Part shown: in pieces, positions 1 through 5,600 of the stretch
Numbering within the stretch: the stretch's first letter is position 1
Layout of the letters: every line of letters starts with the position of its first letter
NCBI GenBank assembly: GCA_913009515.1
Contig: CAJVYO010000075.1
Location: 1 to 7,631, forward strand
DNA from: an uncultured Methylococcaceae bacterium
GTDB taxonomy: Bacteria > Pseudomonadota > Gammaproteobacteria > Methylococcales > Methylomonadaceae
Length of the DNA: 7,631 nucleotides
Direction: 5' to 3'
The notes under the pieces: model-generated
The model's input: the letters and a program-made list of their open reading frames with translations, nothing else
The model's database searches: none
What the model was told of the DNA's origin: nothing
Made by a program: the position numbers and the translations under genes

Positions 1-467
1 TAGTGATGACCACTAATGCAGGTGCAGAAGAAGGCAGTCGTGCATCGATGGGTTCTACGCAGCAGGAACATTCTAGCGACAGTTTAAAAGTGGTTGAAAA
101 ATCCTTTTCACCTGAATTTAGAAATCGACTAGACAGTATTGTGCAGTTTAATAGTTTAGATATGTCGGTATTAGGCAGTGTTGTCGATAAATTTATTTTT
201 GAACTTGAAGCCTTATTACTCGATAAGCAGGTGACATTAAGTTTAGATACAGAAGCCAGAGTCTGGTTAGCAGAACATGGTTATGACCCTAAAATGGGGG
301 CAAGACCGATGGCGAGATTGATTCAAGAAAAAATCAAAAAGCCTCTGGCAAATGATCTATTATTTGGTGACCTTGAACAAGGTGGACATGTTCATATAGC
401 CGTACAGGATAAAGAATTGATGTTTACGTTGAAAGGCAAGCAACTTATTAAGCAAGAAGCTGAATAA
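1..467 (+). CDS. clpA: ATP-dependent Clp protease ATP-binding subunit ClpA, C-terminal part (5' end outside window)
   Basis: ClpA is a two-ring AAA+ unfoldase that feeds substrates, often via the ClpS adaptor, into ClpP. Only the last ~155 codons are present; the frame is open to the left edge and ends in TAA at 465-467. They match the end of the second AAA+ module (roughly E. coli ClpA 605-758). Visible elements, counting from codon 3-5: the sensor-1 strand with TTNAG (3-7), the ClpP-facing loop (about 8-30), the arginine-finger region PEFRNRLD (37-44), the small D2 subdomain, and the sensor-2 motif GARPMAR (99-105). The odd point is the ClpP-docking tripeptide, IGL in E. coli, which reads MGS at residues 16-18 by gap-free alignment. 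The rest of the module looks intact, so this is not obvious decay. The gene converges on infA as in E. coli, but without the serW tRNA found between them there. Family assignment is secure. Confidence 0.97.
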   Translation, partial: VMTTNAGAEEGSRASMGSTQQEHSSDSLKVVEKSFSPEFRNRLDSIVQFNSLDMSVLGSVVDKFIFELEALLLDKQVTLSLDTEARVWLAEHGYDPKMGARPMARLIQEKIKKPLANDLLFGDLEQGGHVHIAVQDKELMFTLKGKQLIKQEAE

Positions 468-468
468 G

Positions 469-514
469 AAAAATAGCTTACGTTTCGTGGGTGTCTATCG
501 CATACGGAACGTAA
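469..514 (-). terminator. Probable intrinsic terminator of infA, possibly also acting on clpA
   Basis: Arms 478-488 and 504-514 form an 11-bp inverted repeat with one non-Watson-Crick position and a 15-nt loop. Read on the minus strand the stem is followed, after a few bases, by five Ts (complement of A469-A473), as expected for infA termination. The infA stop codon (495-497) lies in the loop, so one arm is formed by the last infA codons. The imperfect pair is U-G on the plus strand but A-C on the minus strand, and a short T run (522-525) follows on the plus side, so it could also stop clpA transcription. Confidence 0.5.
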
Positions 515-713
515 TACGTCCTTTTGTTAAGTCATAAGGTGTCATTTCAACTTTGACTTTATCACCCGTTAAGATACGGATGTAATGCTTACGCATTTTT
601 CCTGAAATATGGGCAGTAATAATATGTCCATTTTCTAGTTCAACTCTAAACATTGTATTAGGTAGGGTATCAATAATCGTCCCTTCCATTTCAATCTGAT
701 CTTCTTTTGCCAT
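495..713 (-). CDS. infA: Translation initiation factor IF-1
   Basis: IF-1 is the single-domain OB-fold initiation factor that sits in the 30S A site and works with IF-2 and IF-3 in start-site selection. The 72 codons equal the length of E. coli IF-1, and the protein aligns without gaps, including NTMFRVELENGH (19-30), TAHISGKMRK (33-42) and the IRILTGDKV stretch (45-53). It starts at ATG (711-713) and ends in TAG (495-497). The ribosome binding site is weak: an AGAGA at 725-729 lies 11 nt from the start, with an A-rich spacer. The gene lies 27 bp from the convergent clpA stop and 156 bp downstream of rne on the same strand. A candidate promoter at 753-781 suggests transcription independent of rne. 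Nothing in the protein looks altered. Confidence 0.98.
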   Translation of the reverse strand: MAKEDQIEMEGTIIDTLPNTMFRVELENGHIITAHISGKMRKHYIRILTGDKVKVEMTPYDLTKGRITFRMR

Positions 714-752
714 TCTTTTTTTATTCTCTAAAAATACTTTAAAATCTAATAC

Positions 753-781
753 ATTATAACGGGTAAATAATAAATAGTCCC
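753..781 (-). promoter_or_regulatory. Candidate sigma-70 promoter for infA
   Basis: On the minus strand a perfect TATAAT (753-758) is preceded, 17 nt away, by GGGACT (776-781), which keeps only the central GAC of TTGACA. Transcription would begin near 746, giving a leader of about 30 nt. The -35 is poor and the region is AT-rich, so this rests mainly on the -10 match and on position. Confidence 0.4.
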
Positions 782-802
782 TAATATATTATGAGTTTGT
801 AG

Positions 803-871
803 AAGCTTGTGAAGGATTATTATCACGCTTATTAATAGCAAAGAATGATAATAATCCTAATTTATAAGCTT
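803..871 (-). other. Long stem-loop in the rne-infA intergenic region (rne 3' end)
   Basis: A perfect 12-bp inverted repeat, AGGATTATTATC (813-824) and GATAATAATCCT (847-858), encloses a 22-nt loop. Outside it AAGCTT (803-808) and AAGCTT (866-871) can pair as a further 6-bp stem across an asymmetric internal loop; the outer arm overlaps the rne stop codon (870-872). Neither strand has a T tract directly after the stem, so it does not look like a classical intrinsic terminator. On the rne transcript it would form a 3' structure that could block exonucleases or mark a processing site between rne and infA. That role is inferred. Confidence 0.55.
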
Positions 872-3014
872 AATCTTCTGCTTTTTCTACCTTGGGAGTA
901 GGCGGTGGAGTAGTTGTTTTTGGACTATTCTCCTCCGTTGTTGGATTAGCCGCTTTAGCTTTATTATCAGTGTTTCTAGGCACTCTAGGCTTGCGATTAT
1001 AATTGCGTCTATGTTGTTTTTTATGCGGCTTTTTAGTGTCGGTCGCGGTATTAGCTGTCTCTGGATTATGACTTGTTGTCGGAGCCGGTTGATTGCTAAT
1101 AGCTTCTCGCCGCGTATTATTTTCAGTGACAGCTTTATCTGGCGTCGCCGTTGTCTCGGCACTGCTATTTTTGTCAGCATTGGTTTCCGTATTAGTCGCT
1201 TTTTCAGCATGGCGATCACGTTGATTATTACGATGACGATTTCTACGGTGATTAGGGTGTCTATTGTTATGCTGCGGTCTGTCTTTACGCGTGTTTTTTG
1301 GTGCGGTAGCCGTGGTTTCTTCCGTTTCGCTGGGGCTTACCAACTTATTCCAGAAACGACTGATTAAGCTAATCGACATTTTTTTATTTTGTACGACAGG
1401 CGCAGGTGCATTAGGTGCAGGCGCATCAGGTAAAAATTCTTTAATGGCCGCTTGTGCTACTTTAGGCTGTGATTGCCTTGCAAATTCTGGAATAGTATTG
1501 TGTTCTGCTTTAATTTGTGAATAGCTTGAAGCATCTAAGTCTTCGAAAGATTTAATGCGCTCAATACTATAAGCAGGCGTTTCTAAATTTTTATCAGGCA
1601 AAATAATCAAACGCACATTTAGGCGTGATTCAATTTGGTCAATAGAAGGTCGTTTTTCATTTAATAAAAAGGTCGCACATTCAATCGGTAAATGAGCAAT
1701 GACTTTATCCGTTGATTTTTTCAATGCTTCTTCTTCTAGCATTCTTAAAACAGACAGTGCGACCGATTCAACATTACGAATTTCACCCTGACCATGACAG
1801 CGAGGGCAGGTTAATTGCGAGGCATCACCAAGTGAAGGTCGTAGGCGTTGACGCGACATTTCTAATAAACCAAAGCGTGAAATACGGCCCGTTTGTACGC
1901 GAGCACGATCAATTTTTAACGCATCACGGAGTCTATTTTCAACGGCACGTTGATGTTTGTTGGCGTGCATATCAATAAAATCGATAACAAATAGTCCACC
2001 TGAATCGCGTAAGCGTAATTGACGGGCTATTTCATCGGCGGCTTCAAGATTGGTATTGAAAGCAGTATCTTCAATATCCGTCCCTTTAGTGGCTTTTGCT
2101 GAATTAATATCAATAGAGGTGAGTGCTTCGGTGTAGTCAATCACTAATTCACCGCCTGATGGCAGTTCAACTTCACGGCTGTAAGCGGTTTCAATCTGAG
2201 ATTCGATTTGATAACGATTAAACAGCGGCACAGAATCGGTATAGAGTTGTGCTTTATCGATAAAATGTGGCATCACTTGTTTTAAGAAGTTATGCACTAA
2301 TTTAAATGAAGATTCTTTATCAATCAGAATTTCATCAATATCTTCTCTTAGGTGGTCACGTAAAGCCCGAATAATAATATTACTTTCTTGAAAAATAAGA
2401 AAAGGTTTATTTTTTTCACGTGATGAGCGGTCGATAGCCTCCCATAATTGTAGCAGATAGTTTAAATCCCACTGTAATTCTTCGGTACTTTTTCCACAGC
2501 CTGCGGTACGGACGATCAGCCCCATATTTTGAGGTACTTCAATGCCTTCCATTGCATCGCGGAGGTCATTACGAGTATCGCCTTCAATACGTCGTGAAAT
2601 ACCACCTGCTCTAGGATTATTCGGCATTAAGACCAAATAAGTCCCCGCTAAACTAATATAGGTGGTCAGTGCCGCCCCTTTATTGCCGCGTTCCTCTTTT
2701 TGTATTTGAACAATGACTTCTTGCCCTTCTCGAAGACGGTCTTTTATTTTCTGGCGACTCAGTTTGGGGTCATCAGATTTTACAGCAGAGGGTGCCACTT
2801 CTTTCAGCGGTAAAAAACCATGTTTATCAGCGCCATAATTAACGAAAGCTGCTTCTAAACTAGGTTCTATACGAGTAATAATACCTTTGTAGATGTTTGA
2901 TTTTTTTTGTTCTTGTGAAGGGTGTTCAATGTCAAAATCATAAAGTTTTTGACCTTCTACCAAAGCAACACGTAGTTCTTCAGGCTGCGTGGCATTGATA
3001 AGCATTCTTTTCAT
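870..3014 (-). CDS. rne: Ribonuclease E, short-scaffold form
   Basis: RNase E is the essential single-strand endonuclease that initiates mRNA decay and processes rRNA and tRNA, usually as the core of the degradosome. The first ~500 of 714 residues form a full catalytic half: the S1 domain with F57, F67 and K112; the 5'-monophosphate sensor with R169 and T170; the metal-binding aspartates D302 (SIDINSA) and D345 (VIDFIDM); and the zinc link CPRC (C403, C406). The remaining ~210 residues are low-complexity. An APAP stretch (531-539) precedes MSISLISRFWNKLV (546-559), a likely amphipathic membrane-targeting helix. Arginine/histidine-rich blocks follow (about 573-606 and 661-682), then a Thr/Pro tail. 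E. coli RNase E has 1061 residues; I recognise no PNPase-, enolase- or RhlB-binding segment. The ATG at 3012-3014 is preceded by AAGGA (3022-3026) at 7-nt spacing, and the N-terminus MKRMLINATQ matches E. coli. The gene is divergent from rluC. Confidence 0.97.
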   Translation of the reverse strand: MKRMLINATQPEELRVALVEGQKLYDFDIEHPSQEQKKSNIYKGIITRIEPSLEAAFVNYGADKHGFLPLKEVAPSAVKSDDPKLSRQKIKDRLREGQEVIVQIQKEERGNKGAALTTYISLAGTYLVLMPNNPRAGGISRRIEGDTRNDLRDAMEGIEVPQNMGLIVRTAGCGKSTEELQWDLNYLLQLWEAIDRSSREKNKPFLIFQESNIIIRALRDHLREDIDEILIDKESSFKLVHNFLKQVMPHFIDKAQLYTDSVPLFNRYQIESQIETAYSREVELPSGGELVIDYTEALTSIDINSAKATKGTDIEDTAFNTNLEAADEIARQLRLRDSGGLFVIDFIDMHANKHQRAVENRLRDALKIDRARVQTGRISRFGLLEMSRQRLRPSLGDASQLTCPRCHGQGEIRNVESVALSVLRMLEEEALKKSTDKVIAHLPIECATFLLNEKRPSIDQIESRLNVRLIILPDKNLETPAYSIERIKSFEDLDASSYSQIKAEHNTIPEFARQSQPKVAQAAIKEFLPDAPAPNAPAPVVQNKKMSISLISRFWNKLVSPSETEETTATAPKNTRKDRPQHNNRHPNHRRNRHRNNQRDRHAEKATNTETNADKNSSAETTATPDKAVTENNTRREAISNQPAPTTSHNPETANTATDTKKPHKKQHRRNYNRKPRVPRNTDNKAKAANPTTEENSPKTTTPPPTPKVEKAED

Positions 3015-3188
3015 TTAGTAATCCTTATTAACCTTAATTATTCCGTGCTAACGATACAGTGTTGAAGCTTATTTTAAATAGATAAAAATGTTATCAACAG
3101 GGTGTAAAAAGATATATAACCTATGATTTATCAGGAGCTTGCTTTTATTCTGCGGTGCTCTACTGTGTTATAAGCATCATAGTGTAAT

Positions 3189-3222
3189 GGATTAAATAGG
3201 CAATTATGCTTATTTAATATCC
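3189..3222 (-). other. Stem-loop within the rne leader
   Basis: ATTAAATA (3191-3198) and TATTTAAT (3211-3218) form a perfect 8-bp stem. It extends inward by two G-C pairs (3200-3201 with 3208-3209) past one imperfect pair, and outward by GG/CC (3189-3190 with 3221-3222) across a two-base bulge. Base pairing is plain in the sequence; a role as part of the rne leader is inferred. Confidence 0.45.
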
Positions 3223-3428
3223 CTATCGTTTAGCCTTTTATTAAGGTTGAGTATCGCTCATCATGGGTGGAGCGAAAAAACCCGAAATTTGTTTTATGCT
3301 TTGCTGTGAGTGTCTACCTTGTTGCTACCTAAAAGCTTCTCATGTTATCGACTAAGCTCTAGTGCGTTGTAGACTTATTTTTTGTTACAGCTAAAGTGAA
3401 ATAAAGATGCTATGCATTTTATTTATCA

Positions 3429-3457
3429 TGTTGATGCTCTATGATTAAGCATCGACA
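3429..3457 (-). other. 5'-proximal hairpin of the proposed rne transcript
   Basis: Arms TGTTGATGCT (3429-3438) and AGCATCGACA (3448-3457) pair over 10 positions with one imperfect pair and a 9-nt loop. On the rne transcript it would lie within a few bases of the predicted 5' end and could shield that end from 5'-sensing decay. The imperfect pair is U-G on the plus strand and C-A on the minus strand, so a plus-strand or DNA-level function is not excluded. Confidence 0.4.
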
Positions 3458-3465
3458 AGCCCCAA

Positions 3466-3495
3466 ATTATAACCTGTTACTGTTATTAATGACAT
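3466..3495 (-). promoter_or_regulatory. Candidate sigma-70 promoter for rne
   Basis: On the minus strand a perfect TATAAT (3466-3471) lies 18 nt downstream of ATGTCA (3490-3495), a 4 of 6 match to TTGACA. The likely start is within the G run at about 3460-3463. Its place near the far end of the rne-rluC gap, with a long leader, matches the enteric rne arrangement. I could not find an equally good promoter for rluC; TATAGT (3501-3506, + strand) is the nearest -10-like hexamer but has no -35 partner. Confidence 0.5.
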
Positions 3496-3537
3496 TATCT
3501 TATAGTATGGCATCTTAAATTACATTATTATGTCACT

Positions 3538-4500
3538 ATGAAATTAGAAGAAAATAGCCATCACATTAAAGTGCAGTTTGTTGAGATTACAGATGCACAC
3601 GAAGGGCAGCGCTTAGATAATTTTTTAATAAATTATTTAAAAGGTGTGCCTAAGAGTCGAATTTATCGCATTATTCGTAAAGGTGAAGTACGTATTAATA
3701 AAGGTCGCTGTGATGCTAAACGTAAATTAGTCATAGGTGATAATGTGCGGATACCGCCTATTAGGGTAGCTGAAAAAGCAGAAACCTTAAGTGTACCTGA
3801 TCATCTTCGGCGGTGTTTGGTGCGTGATATTTTATTTGAAGATGATGCTATTTTAGTGATTAATAAACCGGCAGGCTATGCTGTGCATGGTGGAACGGGT
3901 GTTGAATCAGGCGTTATTGAAGCGTTACGTGAATTACGCCCTGAAAGTCGTTTTTTAGAGTTAGTACATCGATTAGATAAGGAAACCTCAGGCTGTTTAA
4001 TTATCGCTAAGAAACGCAGTGCATTACGCACATTGCATGAATATTTTCGGGGTAGTGGCGTTAGAAAAACCTATACAGCTTTATTAGATGGACGTTGGGC
4101 ATTAAAGCAATTAAAAGTAGATCAACCCTTATTAAAGAAGGTCAATCAAGGGGCTAACGGGGCGAGAATGGTCAGTATTTCACCAGCCGGCAAACCCTCG
4201 CAAACTTTTTTTAAGCGTTTAGGATTTTATAATAATATGACTTTGGTAGAAGCTTCCCCTTTTACCGGACGTACGCATCAAATTAGGGTGCATGCGGCGT
4301 GGTTAGGTCATGCGATTGTGGCCGATGACCGTTATGGCGATAGAGAGCTTAATAAAGTGTTTAGGCGCAAAGGTTATAAACGCCTTTTTTTACATGCGAA
4401 AGTATTGCGCTTTGCACACCCTATTAGTGGCGAAGTATTAACCTTAACCGCCCCTTTACCTGACGATTTACAAGCGTTATTAACACGCGATACAGAATAA
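3538..4500 (+). CDS. rluC: 23S rRNA pseudouridine(955/2504/2580) synthase RluC
   Basis: RluC converts uridines 955, 2504 and 2580 of 23S rRNA (E. coli numbering) to pseudouridine during 50S assembly. The protein has an N-terminal S4 RNA-binding domain (about 24-75, with GQRLDNFL and YRIIRKGEVRIN). An RluA-type catalytic domain follows (about 95-310) with the signature HRLDKETSG at 144-152, which makes D147 the catalytic aspartate. Further family blocks are NKPAGYAVHGG (109-119), TGRTHQIRVH (243-252) and DDRYGDRE (263-270). At 320 residues it matches the E. coli protein (319) end to end. The ATG at 3538 gives an N-terminus like that of homologues, but I see no good Shine-Dalgarno, so initiation may be weak. 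It is divergent from rne, as in enterics and pseudomonads, and the next gene follows after 29 bp, probably co-transcribed. Confidence 0.96.
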   Translation: MKLEENSHHIKVQFVEITDAHEGQRLDNFLINYLKGVPKSRIYRIIRKGEVRINKGRCDAKRKLVIGDNVRIPPIRVAEKAETLSVPDHLRRCLVRDILFEDDAILVINKPAGYAVHGGTGVESGVIEALRELRPESRFLELVHRLDKETSGCLIIAKKRSALRTLHEYFRGSGVRKTYTALLDGRWALKQLKVDQPLLKKVNQGANGARMVSISPAGKPSQTFFKRLGFYNNMTLVEASPFTGRTHQIRVHAAWLGHAIVADDRYGDRELNKVFRRKGYKRLFLHAKVLRFAHPISGEVLTLTAPLPDDLQALLTRDTE

Positions 4501-4515
4501 ATATTTTTTAAAATG

Positions 4516-4520
4516 AGGAG
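4516..4520 (+). promoter_or_regulatory. Ribosome binding site fixing the GTG start of the S49 peptidase
   Basis: AGGAG at 4516-4520 lies 9 nt before GTG 4530-4532. The next in-frame ATG is 15 codons further in and has no comparable site, so the GTG start is preferred. Confidence 0.7.
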
Positions 4521-4529
4521 AAAGTAGTA

Positions 4530-5513
4530 GTGAGTGATAATCAGTGGAATGAACCGAGCAAAAAGGATGAACCCATGCAAAGCGGCTGGGAGCGTGAGGC
4601 GATAGAAAAGCTTGCATTTGCAGCGGTTGATGAGCAAAGGCGTGGACGACGTTGGGGGATTTTCTTTAAAAGTTTAATGGCGGTTTATTTGCTGGTTATT
4701 TTAGGTTTCGCTGTTTATCCTTCCTTGAAGCAAAGTATGTCTTCGGATAGTTCGGAAGGTCATACTGCGGTGATTAATATTTCAGGCGTTATTTCAGAGG
4801 GCAGCGAGGCAAATGCTAACTCAATTATTAAAGCCTTACGTAATGCGGTCAAAAATGAAGAAACTAAAGGGATTATTTTACATTTGAATAGCCCAGGTGG
4901 CAGTCCTGTACAGTCTTCTTATATTTTTAATGAAATTCGTAAGCTTAAATCAGAGCATCCTGATATGCCTATTTATGGTGTTGCGTCAGATATTTGTGCC
5001 TCTGGGTGTTATTTTATTGCGGCGGCTGCCGATAAGATTTACGTGAATCCTTCAAGCTTGGTTGGCTCAATTGGCGTGATTATGGATGGCTTTGGTTTTG
5101 TGGATACCATGAAGAAGCTGGGTGTAGAAAGACGTTTAGTGACCGCAGGGGCGCATAAGGCTTTATTAGATCCTTTTTCACCGTCTAATGCTGATGAAAA
5201 ACAGTATATGGATGCGTTATTAGCGGAAGTACACCAACAATTTATTGATGCCGTTAAAACAGGGCGCGGAGAGCGTTTAACCATCAATGAAGATACTTTT
5301 TCAGGCTTGGTCTGGACGGGTGAAGGTGCGAAAAAGCTTGGTTTAGTGGATGATTACGGGAGTGATGATAGTGTGGCAACCGATATTATTGGCGCTAAAA
5401 AACGGGTTAATTTTACTGTGCAAGAACGATTAATAGATCGTTTAGCAGGTAAAATAGGGGCTGTGTTTGCACATACGTTAAAAAGTATGAATTCACAATT
5501 AATGTTGAAATAA
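4530..5513 (+). CDS. sppA: S49-family signal peptide peptidase (SppA-like), short single-domain form
   Basis: S49 peptidases are membrane-anchored serine proteases with a Ser-Lys dyad that degrade cleaved signal peptides in the inner membrane. Residues 1-41 are polar and probably cytoplasmic; a hydrophobic segment at about 44-64 is the single anchor; the catalytic domain spans about 78-290 on the periplasmic side. Visible family blocks are NSPGGSPVQSS (120-130), ASGCYFIAAAADKIYVNPSS (157-176) with nucleophile S158, SLVGSIGVI (176-184), and GAHKALLDPFSP (207-218) with general base K210. The 52-residue Ser-Lys distance equals that of B. subtilis SppA (S147/K199). The length (327) is that of the half-size form found downstream of rluC in Pseudomonas, not the ~618-residue tandem E. 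coli enzyme. It follows rluC by 29 bp. The residue after the ASG motif is Cys rather than the more common Gly or Ala; no catalytic residue is lost. Confidence 0.93.
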   Translation: MSDNQWNEPSKKDEPMQSGWEREAIEKLAFAAVDEQRRGRRWGIFFKSLMAVYLLVILGFAVYPSLKQSMSSDSSEGHTAVINISGVISEGSEANANSIIKALRNAVKNEETKGIILHLNSPGGSPVQSSYIFNEIRKLKSEHPDMPIYGVASDICASGCYFIAAAADKIYVNPSSLVGSIGVIMDGFGFVDTMKKLGVERRLVTAGAHKALLDPFSPSNADEKQYMDALLAEVHQQFIDAVKTGRGERLTINEDTFSGLVWTGEGAKKLGLVDDYGSDDSVATDIIGAKKRVNFTVQERLIDRLAGKIGAVFAHTLKSMNSQLMLK

Positions 5514-5521
5514 TTTATAAT
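5492..5521 (+). promoter_or_regulatory. Candidate sigma-70 promoter for the motAB-PilZ group
   Basis: TTCACA (5492-5497, 5 of 6 to TTGACA) and TATAAT (5516-5521, perfect) are 18 nt apart and straddle the sppA stop codon. Transcription would begin near 5528, with a leader of about 73 nt before motA. I see no sigma-28-type flagellar promoter (TAAA with a GCCGATAA-like -10) in the gap. The AT-rich setting makes chance -10 matches common. Confidence 0.5.
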
Positions 5522-5546
5522 TTTATAAACAAAATTAATCGGCAGT

Positions 5547-5560
5547 CCTGAATTTTCAGG
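5547..5560 (+). promoter_or_regulatory. Palindrome in the motA leader, possible operator or small hairpin
   Basis: CCTGAA (5547-5552) and TTCAGG (5555-5560) form a perfect 6-bp inverted repeat with a 2-bp centre, lying about 20 bases downstream of the proposed start site. No T tract follows, so it does not fit an intrinsic terminator for sppA. It could be a dimeric regulator site or a leader hairpin; I do not recognise the binding protein. Confidence 0.35.
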
Positions 5561-5600
5561 GATGATGAACATAAATTTTATATTGTAACGAGGGTTATCA

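Larger units (their letters stand above)
3015..3465 (-). promoter_or_regulatory. Long structured 5' leader of rne (gene-free stretch), putative autoregulatory region
   Basis: This stretch has no convincing ORF on either strand. If rne starts at the promoter proposed at 3466-3495, its leader is about 445 nt, comparable with the ~360-nt E. coli rne leader through which RNase E controls its own mRNA. Foldable elements are a 5'-proximal hairpin (3429-3457), a long-range pairing GTCTAC/GTAGAC (3312-3317 with 3369-3374) enclosing AGCTT/AAGCT (3334-3338 with 3354-3358), TCGCTC/GAGCGA (3254-3259 with 3270-3275) beside a run of six Ts on the minus strand, and an AT-rich hairpin (3189-3222). The element ends at the rne ribosome binding site (3022-3026). 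I cannot align it by eye to the enteric rne5 element; the role is inferred from position and structure. Confidence 0.5.

Noticed and set aside
1398..1430. Short GC-richer tandem-like repeat inside rne
   Set aside because: It encodes the Ala-Pro linker (APAPNAPAP) of RNase E and needs no separate explanation.
1011..1978. Open frames on the + strand opposite rne (three, 86-118 codons)
   Set aside because: They are antisense to the low-complexity and catalytic parts of a clear rne gene, show no recognisable domain, and have composition explained by the complement of rne codons.
3091..3099. TTATCAACA, one mismatch from a DnaA box
   Set aside because: A single imperfect box with no cluster and no replication gene nearby; expected by chance in AT-rich DNA.
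3254..3283. Hairpin beside a six-base A/T run in the rne leader, considered as an attenuator-type terminator
   Set aside because: On the rne strand the T run lies before the stem rather than after it, and on the other strand the stem is followed by As, so neither direction fits an intrinsic terminator.
4374..4637. 87-codon minus-strand frame across the rluC-sppA junction
   Set aside because: It overlaps two well-supported genes and has no family resemblance; treated as a shadow.
5579..5584. TATATT as a second -10 for motA
   Set aside because: The start site would fall on the ribosome binding site, and the only -35 partner (TTCAGG) is a 3 of 6 match; the 5492-5521 pair is better.
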